The notes below the pieces were generated by a model. That model did no database searches and was not told where the DNA came from. It worked only from the letters and a program-made list of their open reading frames with translations. Below, piece by piece: positions 7,677 to 15,001 of a stretch of DNA of 38,983 bases. The DNA comes from Synergistaceae bacterium (GTDB lineage Bacteria; Synergistota; Synergistia; Synergistales; Synergistaceae). A program made the position numbers and the translations under genes. The stretch lies in NCBI GenBank assembly GCA_031269875.1, contig JAISYM010000004.1:1-38983 (forward strand), given 5' to 3'. The first letter of the stretch is position 1; each line of letters begins with the position of its first letter.

Positions 7677-9278
7677 ATGGCTGTTCAGGTTGCACCAGCG
7701 CAGGCGCGCGATTTCATCGAAACTATGGCGGCTGATAACGGTACGGCGGCTGCGTTTGCCGGAAAACCGGCAGTCGGAAAGGATTTGTCCTTGCCGTCCG
7801 CGCGTGAGAGCTTCGACGGCATCTTAGCAGGGGCGAGGCTCGCGAAGTCGATGTACGCGGCCAAGTACGGCATACCCGAAGAGGTCTCCGAGGAGGCTGG
7901 AAAGATAGAGAAATTCGCCGCGAGTTTGAGCGACGAAGACCTCTCTCTCCTGATCGCGCCCCTTTCAAACGGGGTGGAGCGCATGAAGGACTTCGCGGAC
8001 GCGCTCGACGCGGAGCTGTCGGAGGGCGACGTGCGCGGAGCCATAGAGCTGGCTGGGATGGCCGTCGAAAGGGTGAGCCGGTTCGACCCTGATCTCATCC
8101 TCGGAAGCGGCTTCGCCGGAGGCTCGCTCCACAAGCTGATAGAGGAATTCCTCAAGAAATTCAACGTGTCCGGGACGGCGAAGCAGCAACTCCTCTCCGA
8201 CGAGACTCCCGAGGGAGAAATACCGACCGAACTCCCGGAAGAGGAGGCGTTGCCCTCTGACACCGCGGAGGACGCCGCACTTTTACCGGACGCGTCCGAT
8301 ACGCCGGAGTTCACCGAAACAGCCGAAACGCCCCTTTTGCCCGACGCGCCGGCGCTGCCCTATCTTCCTGAATTGCCGGATGGCGCGGAGGAAGATGTGA
8401 AGGCGGACTCACCGGAGGAAGCGGAGAAAGCTGAGAAAGATGACCCTGCGGCGCCTGAGTCTGAGACAGAGACGCTTGCGTCGGACAGAGCCGTTCCCAA
8501 TGCCGCTTTCGCCGAAATAATGAAGGCGGCGGACATCTCGCGCGGCGGCGGGACGGATGACGAGGCCGTGCGGCCTGATTGGGATAAGAGACCGGATGAC
8601 GAGACCGCGTTGCCTGATTGGAATAAGAGGCCGGATGACGATGGGCTGACGCGGCTGACACAAAAGGGAGCGAAAGCCGCCTCGGTTTTGAGGGAACAGA
8701 AAATAGAGAGAGCGGTTCCGGGCACTAAACAGGAGGACAGCTCGGATTCGAAGCCGGATTCCTTCGCGAGCCTGTTTGCGTCCGAGACGCGCGTGAAGCA
8801 GGCCTATGCCGAGACAAAGGCGGAAGTTCCAGCGACGCTGCCCGGATCGACATACGAGCTGCGCGGGGATAACTTTCTCGGAGACGGGGTCAGCTCCGTA
8901 CTGGAGTTCATGAGAAACGACGGCATAAACGAGGCAAGAATAGTTGTGGAACCCCCGGCTCTCGGGAGGGTGGACGTATCCCTGCAGGCAAGCGGCAGCG
9001 GGGTGGAGGCGGTCTTTAAAGTCGATAACGAAGCCCTGAAACAGATACTCCAGCAGCAGCTCGATCTCCTCAAGACATCGCTCGAGGCACAGGGTATTCA
9101 TGTTTCGAATCTGGCGGTCGATATTAAGAACAGGGAAGATCAGAGGGGCCGTTCCGACCTGTACGGCGGCAAGGGCAAAGTTCACAAATCGGGCGGAATC
9201 GCGGACGGCGGGGACGAAGACGAGCCGCGCATCGCGAGGATAGATCTCGAACGCGGCCTCCTTCACTGGGTCGCATGA
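7677..9278 (+). CDS. fliK: Flagellar hook-length control protein FliK
   Basis: FliK is the exported ruler that sets hook length and triggers the export switch at FlhB. The 533-residue product has a long, acidic, Pro/Glu-rich low-complexity middle. The C-terminal Flg_hook domain has the family signature EPPALGRVDVSLQ followed by EALKQILQQQLDLLKTSLEAQG. A 39-base tandem duplication near 8559-8636 encodes two copies of a DWxKRPDD unit. ATG 7677 has GGTGGAG upstream; an in-frame GTG at 7668 is possible. The product has no signal peptide, as expected. Confidence 0.92.
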   Translation: MAVQVAPAQARDFIETMAADNGTAAAFAGKPAVGKDLSLPSARESFDGILAGARLAKSMYAAKYGIPEEVSEEAGKIEKFAASLSDEDLSLLIAPLSNGVERMKDFADALDAELSEGDVRGAIELAGMAVERVSRFDPDLILGSGFAGGSLHKLIEEFLKKFNVSGTAKQQLLSDETPEGEIPTELPEEEALPSDTAEDAALLPDASDTPEFTETAETPLLPDAPALPYLPELPDGAEEDVKADSPEEAEKAEKDDPAAPESETETLASDRAVPNAAFAEIMKAADISRGGGTDDEAVRPDWDKRPDDETALPDWNKRPDDDGLTRLTQKGAKAASVLREQKIERAVPGTKQEDSSDSKPDSFASLFASETRVKQAYAETKAEVPATLPGSTYELRGDNFLGDGVSSVLEFMRNDGINEARIVVEPPALGRVDVSLQASGSGVEAVFKVDNEALKQILQQQLDLLKTSLEAQGIHVSNLAVDIKNREDQRGRSDLYGGKGKVHKSGGIADGGDEDEPRIARIDLERGLLHWVA

Positions 9279-9291
9279 TAATAGGGGGTAA

Positions 9292-9834
9292 ATGAAAATG
9301 GCCGACAGCGCGTCAAGTCTCTTTGGTTCGGTTGGCACATACGATTACGTAAAATATGAGGATACCATCAAGAGGGAGAACAAGGGCGACTCCCTGGGCA
9401 AGGAGGACTTCCTGAAGCTTCTGGTGACGCAGCTCACCCATCAGGATCCTACAAATCCCATGAATGACACCGAGTTTGTTACTCAGCTCGCCACTTACTC
9501 CGGGCTCGAGCAGCAGATGACGATGAACAAAAACCTCGAGACACTGATCGAGGCGAATACCGCTACGACCGCCGCTTCCGCCGTGTCGCTCATAGGCACG
9601 GTCGTGGGTTATCTCGGAGAGGACGGCACGTTGAAGGCGGGGCAGGTGTCGTTCCTGGACATCGTTGACGGAAAGGTCAACCTCTATCTCACGGACGGCA
9701 CTTACATACCGTTCAGCAGTGTCGAGCAGATCGGCGTGCCATATACGGCCGCAAATACCGGAACCAGCGGCGGGTCGAGCGACAGCTCGTCCGGCTCCGC
9801 CAGTACGACTGAAACGCCCGGGGACGAAGAGTAG
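9292..9834 (+). CDS. flgD: Hook cap protein FlgD
   Basis: FlgD is the scaffold that caps the growing hook. The conserved N-terminal region is clear (LGKEDFLKLLVTQLTHQDP, then NDTEFVTQLATYSGLEQQM). A short SLIGTVVGYLG beta region follows, and then a Gly/Ser/Thr-rich acidic tail. At 180 residues it lacks the Tudor/Fn3 domains of enteric FlgD and resembles the short B. subtilis form (YlxG). An AGGGGG ribosome-binding site precedes two close ATGs (9292 and 9298). Confidence 0.95.
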   Translation: MKMADSASSLFGSVGTYDYVKYEDTIKRENKGDSLGKEDFLKLLVTQLTHQDPTNPMNDTEFVTQLATYSGLEQQMTMNKNLETLIEANTATTAASAVSLIGTVVGYLGEDGTLKAGQVSFLDIVDGKVNLYLTDGTYIPFSSVEQIGVPYTAANTGTSGGSSDSSSGSASTTETPGDEE

Positions 9835-9971
9835 GCGCGCGGTTGCTTCGTTCCCGACAAATTTAAAGTGAAGGTAAAATTACAAGAATCAATGTTTTTG
9901 AAGGTAACTCCAACCGGGAAGTTGGAAAAAACGACGGCAAGGGACTGCGAAAAAAACAGGAGGAATAGAAA
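9835..9971 (+). other. flgD-flgE intergenic stretch with a short hairpin
   Basis: This 137-base gap is long for this cluster. A 6-bp stem (TCCAAC 9909-9914 with GTTGGA 9921-9926) is followed by an A-run rather than a T-run. It is therefore not a terminator on this strand but could affect mRNA processing. A strong AGGAGG lies just before flgE. No convincing gene or promoter was seen. Confidence 0.4.
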
Positions 9972-11372
9972 ATGCTTCGTTCGCTTTATTCAGCCGTCAG
10001 CGGCGTGAAGGGGCATCAGACATACTTGGACGTCACCGGCAACAACATAGCTAACGTCAACACAGTCGGCTTCAAGCGCGACGTCCTTCACTTCAGGGAC
10101 ATGATCTATCAGAGCGCGAAGAACCCGAGCGCTCCGAACAGCGCCATTCCCATAGGCGGCGTCAACCCAGCGCAGGTGGGCCTGGGTACTCAGGTTGGCT
10201 CCATCGAGCACGTATTCACCCAGGGCAGTCTCCAGTCCACGGGCATCCCGACGGACATGGCGATAAGCGGGGAGGGCTTTTTCGTCGTGCAGAACGGCGG
10301 GCAGACCCTCTACACGCGCGCCGGCAACTTTGCCCTCGACCGCGACGGGAACCTCGTCATGCAGGGCAACGGATACATGGTTCAGGGCTATGAATATGAT
10401 GAGAATTTAAAGGAATTTGCCACTTCGCTTAGCAATGTGAACATTCCGATAGGTCAGAAAATTCCTGCGAAAGCGACGACTTTGGTGTCGTTAAGGTGTA
10501 ATTTGTGCTCTACAGCCTCGATATACACCGCGGGGCCTTCAGGCGATCCGGGAATTGAAGTTGCGAATACGTGGGCGACCAAGGCCGACGTCTACGATTC
10601 AAAGGGAACAAAATACACGATGGAGGTAGCGTTTAGAAAAACGGCTGAGAACGAGTGGGCGTATAAGGCTTATTTCGTGTCGGAGGATGGCAAAATATAT
10701 GATGGCACGGATCCCGAGTACCCGGATTTGATCGACCCCACTACTCCATCGTCAGGTACTATGGTTTTTAACGCGGATGGACTACTGAAAGAAGTTAAAG
10801 ACTCGAGTGGGGTGGTGCAAAGCGGAGGAGCTTTGAAATTTAAGTCTAAATTTTCAGAGTTTGGCGCAGATGATACAGAAATAACAATAGATTTTCGGGG
10901 AGATGTAACAGAAGAGAATACGAAGGTACCCAAGGAAGACTCTGGCCTTGATGGTGTCACGCAGTATGACTCACCTTCGACCACGAAGATCTATTATCAG
11001 GACGGCTACACGATGGGTACCCTGGAGAATTGGTCCGTCTCGCAGACGGGCATTATAACCGGCACGTACTCGAATGGGCAGACCCAGCAACTCGCCAAGG
11101 TGGCGCTCGCGATGTTCGCGAACTCGGGAGGTCTGCTCAAGGTGGGAGAGACGTGTTTCGCCGAGACGGTGAACTCCGGCATGGCCCAGATCGGCTCGCC
11201 GATGGAGGGTGGCGCCGGCTCTGTTCAGGGCAACACGATCGAGATGTCGAACGTCGACCTATCTGAGGAGTTTGTGAACTTGATCCGCGCGCAGAGAGGG
11301 TTCCAGGCGAACACGCGGGTCGTCACTACGTCGGACCAAGTGCTCGAAGAGCTTATCAACATGAAGCGTTAG
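9972..11372 (+). CDS. flgE: Flagellar hook protein FlgE
   Basis: FlgE is the structural subunit of the hook, exported by the flagellar type III system. The product has 466 residues. The rod/hook N-terminal D0 signature is intact (SLYSAVSGVKGHQ, VTGNNIANVNTVGFKR). D1 residues IPTDMAISGEGFFVV follow, and the C-terminal D0 helix (MSNVDLSEEFVNLIRAQRG) is present. The middle (about residues 140-335) is more AT-rich in codon choice and contains a close Cys pair (RCNLC). This matches the surface-exposed D2/D3 domains, which vary most. An ideal AGGAGG precedes ATG 9972. A strong terminator follows. Confidence 0.96.
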   Translation: MLRSLYSAVSGVKGHQTYLDVTGNNIANVNTVGFKRDVLHFRDMIYQSAKNPSAPNSAIPIGGVNPAQVGLGTQVGSIEHVFTQGSLQSTGIPTDMAISGEGFFVVQNGGQTLYTRAGNFALDRDGNLVMQGNGYMVQGYEYDENLKEFATSLSNVNIPIGQKIPAKATTLVSLRCNLCSTASIYTAGPSGDPGIEVANTWATKADVYDSKGTKYTMEVAFRKTAENEWAYKAYFVSEDGKIYDGTDPEYPDLIDPTTPSSGTMVFNADGLLKEVKDSSGVVQSGGALKFKSKFSEFGADDTEITIDFRGDVTEENTKVPKEDSGLDGVTQYDSPSTTKIYYQDGYTMGTLENWSVSQTGIITGTYSNGQTQQLAKVALAMFANSGGLLKVGETCFAETVNSGMAQIGSPMEGGAGSVQGNTIEMSNVDLSEEFVNLIRAQRGFQANTRVVTTSDQVLEELINMKR

Positions 11373-11386
11373 GTTTTTACCTGGTT

Positions 11387-11422
11387 GTGGAGGATGGCAT
11401 CGCGTCATCCTCCACTGTTTTT
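11387..11422 (+). terminator. Intrinsic terminator after flgE
   Basis: A perfect 10-bp stem pairs GTGGAGGATG (11387-11396) with CATCCTCCAC (11406-11415), followed by TGTTTTT. It lies 14 bases after the flgE stop. It should separate most fliE-flgE transcription from the downstream stator and switch genes. Confidence 0.85.
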
Positions 11423-11444
11423 GTCCGTTGTTTTGTATTATAAT
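11415..11444 (+). promoter_or_regulatory. Candidate promoter upstream of flbD-motAB
   Basis: A perfect TATAAT at 11439-11444 follows the flgE terminator directly. The -35 region is a weak T-rich stretch (around 11416-11422). A promoter is needed here if the terminator is efficient, which raises its plausibility. The distance to flbD is about 140 bases and includes a MITE-like repeat in the 5' leader. Confidence 0.4.
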
Positions 11445-11455
11445 CATAGCGTGAA

Positions 11456-11568
11456 CTAAGGAAACGCTGATTAATTCGCCTAAACGACATTTTGCCGTTT
11501 AAGAAGGCAGACGCCGCAAGGGTTTTAACTCTTTATCCTTTAGACGCCTGACAATAAGTCAGCCTTAA
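11456..11568. repeat. MITE-like repeat, copy R1
   Basis: This is an about 112-base element with imperfect terminal inverted repeats. The left end reads AAGGAAACGCTGATT and the right end is the reverse complement of AAGGCTGACTTATT. It contains an internal mini-hairpin (AAACG/CGTTT) and a direct repeat GACGCC (11510-11515 and 11543-11548). Copies R2 (13374-13490) and R3 (18981-19068) share this layout. It lies between the candidate promoter and flbD, so it would be transcribed in the leader. No transposase gene is in the window. Confidence 0.8.
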
Positions 11569-11588
11569 AAAAGGGTGTGTTTTTGCTT

Positions 11589-11783
11589 ATGATCGAACTC
11601 ACAAGGATCAAGGGTGAGAAATTCGCCCTGAACTCGGATCACATAGAAACGTTGGAGCAGACGCCGGACACGGTCGTCACGATGCTTAACGGTCATAAGT
11701 ATCTCGTGAGAGAATCGGTCGGTGAAATTATCTCTAAAATTGAATCCTTCCGCAGAAATTCTTCTAAGCCGCTTGTGCTGTAA
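11589..11783 (+). CDS. flbD: Flagellar protein FlbD/SwrD
   Basis: This small cytoplasmic protein has 64 residues. It matches the FlbD/SwrD family pattern: MIELTRIKGEKFALN, then IETLEQTPDTVVTMLNGHKYLVRESV. In B. subtilis SwrD is needed for full motor torque, and the gene commonly sits next to motAB in Clostridia and Thermotoga, as here. The ATG at 11589 has AAGGG 13 bases upstream. In-frame GTG 11577 and TTG 11583 are alternatives and TTG has better spacing, so the start is uncertain by four residues. Confidence 0.88.
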   Translation: MIELTRIKGEKFALNSDHIETLEQTPDTVVTMLNGHKYLVRESVGEIISKIESFRRNSSKPLVL

Positions 11784-11834
11784 GCTTTTTTACGTTTTTC
11801 GGGTTTTGCGGGGCTGGGATGGGGTGATCGGAAA

Positions 11835-12617
11835 GTGGATTTAGCGACCGTCGTTGGTTTGTCTCTTTCGATAATAGTCGTGCTGGCCGGCATGATAATG
11901 GGCGGTGACGTAGGGGCTTTTGTCGATATACCGTCTATTTTTATAGTTCTGGGGGGGACGTTTGGGGCTACTATGGTCGCAAATCCTCTTGAACGCAGCA
12001 AAGCGGCCGCCAAGATACTCAAGTCCGCTTTTTTCAGCGAGCAGATCGACATGATAGGGCTAATCCAGACACTGGTGAGCTTCGCCGAGAAAGCGCGGCG
12101 CGAGGGCTTGCTGGCGCTGGAGGAGGACGCGGGCCAGCTCGACGACGAATTTATGAGAAAATCGATCCAGCTCGTGGTCGACGGCACGGACCCGGAGCTG
12201 GTGAAATCCATCCTGGACACGGATATCGGCTTGCTCGAGGAGCGCCACAGCGACAACAAGGGTTTGCTCGATTCCGTAGCGGAGCTCGGGCCTGCCTTCG
12301 GGATGCTGGGGACGCTCATAGGCCTCATCCAGATGCTGGGGAACCTGGACGACCCCAGCGCGTTGGGGCCGGGTATGGCTGTCGCCCTCGTGACGACGTT
12401 CTACGGCTCCATCCTGGCCAACATGTTCGCTATCCCGCTCGGGAAAAAACTCACGCAAAACTCGAGCCGCGAGGTGCTGTCGAGGGAGCTGATGGTGGAG
12501 GGCATCCTCTCCATCCAGGCCGGCGAGAACCCGCGCATCGTCGAGGAAAAATTGAAGGTTTTCCTGCCTCCCAAACTGCGCAAGCAGCTTGACGCCGGCA
12601 AAGAGGACGAGGGGTAG
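11835..12617 (+). CDS. motA: Flagellar stator protein MotA
   Basis: MotA is the five-copy stator subunit that contacts FliG. The 260-residue product has four membrane segments. These are two near the N-terminus (LSLSIIVVLAGMIMG and IPSIFIVLGGTFGATM) and two in the C-terminal half (GPAFGMLGTLIGLIQML and AVALVTTFYGSILANMF). The cytoplasmic loop between them carries many charged residues. The start is GTG with a GGGGTGA upstream. MotB follows after 7 bases. B. subtilis keeps motAB elsewhere, so their place inside the fla/che cluster is a lineage feature. Confidence 0.95.
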   Translation: MDLATVVGLSLSIIVVLAGMIMGGDVGAFVDIPSIFIVLGGTFGATMVANPLERSKAAAKILKSAFFSEQIDMIGLIQTLVSFAEKARREGLLALEEDAGQLDDEFMRKSIQLVVDGTDPELVKSILDTDIGLLEERHSDNKGLLDSVAELGPAFGMLGTLIGLIQMLGNLDDPSALGPGMAVALVTTFYGSILANMFAIPLGKKLTQNSSREVLSRELMVEGILSIQAGENPRIVEEKLKVFLPPKLRKQLDAGKEDEG

Positions 12618-12624
12618 TCAAGCG

Positions 12625-13365
12625 ATGGCGAGGAAGAAAAAAGCGCCCGCCTCCAATCCCGGAGCGCCTCTCTGGTTGGCTACATACGGAGATATGGTGA
12701 CGCTGGTTCTCTGCTTTTTCGTCCTCCTGTACGCTTTTTCCACGCTTGACGTGGCAAAATTTACGGCGATGGCTGAATCCATGCAGATGGCGTTCAGCAT
12801 CATGCCGGGAGGGCCGGCGGCGTCGAGCACTCAATCCATGGTGGACGGCTCGTTCGGGGAGGGAGCGGGTGACGCGGCAAGACGTACCCAGTCCGATCAG
12901 ACGAACAACGCGAATAAGGTTTTAGCTCTTGTGCAGGAAGCTATAAAGCAGGAGGACTTGGGTGACGATATAAGAGTAAGCCTCGAAGAACGCGGCATCG
13001 TGATTTCGTTCTCCGAGCAGATTTTGTTCGCGGAGGGTTCCGCCCGTATTCGCCCGGTGTCGCTCAGGGTGCTTTACAAGATTGGGATGATAATCAACTC
13101 CCTGTCGAACCAGATCGAGCTGGAGGGGCATACCGATTCGGCGGTTTTGCAGAACAGCATATACGTCGACAACTGGGGGTTGTCGGCGGCGAGGGCCGCG
13201 GCCGTTGTCTCATATTTGAACCGAGAGATCGGTATTTCAGAAAAGAGACTTAGGGCTGTCGGGTTGGGACCAGCCAGGCCGGACGTCCCAAACAATTCCG
13301 AGGGGAATATGGCGCTCAACAGAAGGGTGGACATGGTGATCCTGTCCCAGCACAGCATAAAGTGA
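12625..13365 (+). CDS. motB: Flagellar stator protein MotB
   Basis: MotB is the ion-conducting and peptidoglycan-anchored stator subunit. The 246-residue product has a basic N-terminus and one membrane helix (about residues 16-37). Its YGDMVTLVLCFFVLLYAF motif includes the essential ion-binding Asp23. A plug/linker follows, then an OmpA-like domain with LEGHTDS and NRRVDMVIL. ATG 12625 is preferred over upstream in-frame codons inside motA because GAGGGG lies 10 bases before it. The ion used (H+ or Na+) cannot be read reliably. Confidence 0.95.
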   Translation: MARKKKAPASNPGAPLWLATYGDMVTLVLCFFVLLYAFSTLDVAKFTAMAESMQMAFSIMPGGPAASSTQSMVDGSFGEGAGDAARRTQSDQTNNANKVLALVQEAIKQEDLGDDIRVSLEERGIVISFSEQILFAEGSARIRPVSLRVLYKIGMIINSLSNQIELEGHTDSAVLQNSIYVDNWGLSAARAAAVVSYLNREIGISEKRLRAVGLGPARPDVPNNSEGNMALNRRVDMVILSQHSIK

Positions 13366-13373
13366 AGCCTGAA

Positions 13374-13490
13374 TTGAGGAAACGCTGATTGATTCGCTTA
13401 AGCGCGGTTTCGCCGTTTAGGCAGCCGGGTACCGCAAGGGTTTAAATCGTCACCCTTTAGGTCCCTGACGAAAGATCGGTCACTTCAGGA
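13374..13490. repeat. MITE-like repeat, copy R2
   Basis: This is a diverged copy of the R family filling most of the 147-base motB-fliL gap. It shares GAGGAAACGCTGATTGATTCG at the left (13377 onward, one base longer than the R1 match), the CGCCGTTTAG core, the CCGCAAGGGTTTAA segment and a right end near 13489. In the reading frame that is open in R3, this copy has a TAG stop at the GTT-TAG position. Its palindromic form might act as an mRNA processing or stabilising hairpin between motB and fliL. Confidence 0.75.
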
Positions 13491-13512
13491 CAGCGCAAGG
13501 AGGCAGTTCCGG

Positions 13513-13974
13513 ATGGCATTGGCTAGAAAGACATTAATTGCGGCTATAGTTGGTATTGTTGTTCTGATAGTGGGCGTTATCGGAGGGGTCGTCGTAGGCC
13601 TTAGGTTTTTTGGCGGACAGGAGGTCGTAGTCGCCGACCAGGTGGCCGATCCCGGGCCAATGCTCGATCTTGGCCAATTTACGTCGACTCTGGCGGACCA
13701 GGAAATACACGTCGTCAGGTTGAAAATTACGCTGGAATTTGCCAATCAGGCGGCGTTCGACCGGATCAACGCCTCCGCGAACGGGTGGCTCGTGACGATA
13801 AAGGACGAGGTCATAAAGACGTTGAAAGATCAGCGATATGATGTAATCCGCTTCACGGAGGGCATGGAAAAGCTGAAGTTGGATCTCAAGACCAGGCTCA
13901 ACGCTATTTTGCCGAGAGAAGCCGGAGAGGCTTCCATAGAAAAAGTCCTTTTCGACGAGTATATGACTCAGTAG
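13513..13974 (+). CDS. fliL: Flagellar basal body-associated protein FliL
   Basis: FliL is a single-pass membrane protein that rings the stator and supports torque. The 153-residue product has a membrane helix at about residues 7-30. A periplasmic domain carries the family features (LGQFTSTLAD, VVRLKITLEF, VIKTLKDQRYDVI, LKTRLNAILP). A perfect AGGAGG precedes ATG 13513 by about 9 bases. The gene directly follows repeat R2. Confidence 0.94.
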   Translation: MALARKTLIAAIVGIVVLIVGVIGGVVVGLRFFGGQEVVVADQVADPGPMLDLGQFTSTLADQEIHVVRLKITLEFANQAAFDRINASANGWLVTIKDEVIKTLKDQRYDVIRFTEGMEKLKLDLKTRLNAILPREAGEASIEKVLFDEYMTQ

Positions 13975-13994
13975 CCTGAGGAGGGGGTTTCAGG

Positions 13995-14999
13995 ATGGTA
14001 CCGCCGGAGGTAATGTCTCAAAATGAAATAGATTCCCTGTTGCAGGCTATATCGAGCGGCGGCGACGACATCTCCAGTATGCAGGCCGCGGAGGAGAAGC
14101 CGCTCAAACTCTATGACTTCAGAAGACCTGATAAATTCAGCAAGGATCAGCTGAGAGCCATTCAGATGATCCATGAGTCATTCTGCCGCAGCCTGACTAC
14201 GTCTTTATCCACAATGGTTCGCTCGATGGTGTCGGTAGAGGTCGTCGCGGTGGACCAGCTCGCTTATGACGAGTTTATAAATTCTCTGGTGCAGCCGACG
14301 GTAATTGGAGTGCTCGAAATGTACCCATTGAGCGGCAACGCGTTGCTGGAGGTAAATAATCAGCTTACTTTCGCCATTATAGACCGCCTGCTTGGCGGTA
14401 AGGGTGAGCCATTGCGCAAGCCGAGGGATCTCACCGACATAGAGCGCACCGTAATGGAGCGCGTTATGATGAAGATACTGGAGCATCTGGAGGAGAGTTG
14501 GAGCACCGTAGTAGATATCAGGTTCCGATTCGAGACGATGGAGAACAATCCCTTTTTTGTTCAGGTTTGCCCTGGGAGCGACATGGTGCTTCTCGTCACC
14601 ATGAAGACTCAGATAGGCGAAATTCAGGGCATTATGAACTTTTGCATACCGTACTTCGTGATAGAGCCGCTCATAGATAAACTCAGCTCGCAGCAGTGGT
14701 TCTCCTCGACGAGCCGCAAGGGTACGGAGGGCGCGCTCGAAGTTCTGAAAACCAGGCTGCAGGATGTGTCAGTGCCGCTGGCGCTGGAGCTGGGGCACAG
14801 TATCGTGAGCTTGGGCGACGTGATTCAGCTGCAGGCCGGCGACGTTATAAGGCTGGATGGAACGGCTGTGGACCCTCTCGGTATGAGGGTCGGCAACAGG
14901 GTTAAGTTCATGTGTGTCCCGGGCGTCCGCGACAAGAATTACGCGGCTCAGGTGACGGAAATTCTAAGTGAAGATATGATCCCCGAAGGAGAGGAATAA
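13995..14999 (+). CDS. fliM: Flagellar motor switch protein FliM
   Basis: FliM is the C-ring protein that binds CheY-P and passes the signal to FliG. The 334-residue product has an N-terminal CheY-P-binding peptide (SQNEIDSLLQAI). A CheC-like middle domain (LKLYDFRRPDKFSKDQLRAIQMIHE, split at residues about 37-60) and a C-terminal SPOA/FliN domain (VSLGDVIQLQAGDVIRL) follow. ATG 13995 has GAGGGGG upstream; an in-frame ATG at 14013 has its GGAGG too close. It is adjacent to fliY, as in Gram-positive operons. Confidence 0.97.
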   Translation: MVPPEVMSQNEIDSLLQAISSGGDDISSMQAAEEKPLKLYDFRRPDKFSKDQLRAIQMIHESFCRSLTTSLSTMVRSMVSVEVVAVDQLAYDEFINSLVQPTVIGVLEMYPLSGNALLEVNNQLTFAIIDRLLGGKGEPLRKPRDLTDIERTVMERVMMKILEHLEESWSTVVDIRFRFETMENNPFFVQVCPGSDMVLLVTMKTQIGEIQGIMNFCIPYFVIEPLIDKLSSQQWFSSTSRKGTEGALEVLKTRLQDVSVPLALELGHSIVSLGDVIQLQAGDVIRLDGTAVDPLGMRVGNRVKFMCVPGVRDKNYAAQVTEILSEDMIPEGEE

Positions 15000-15001
15000 C
15001 G

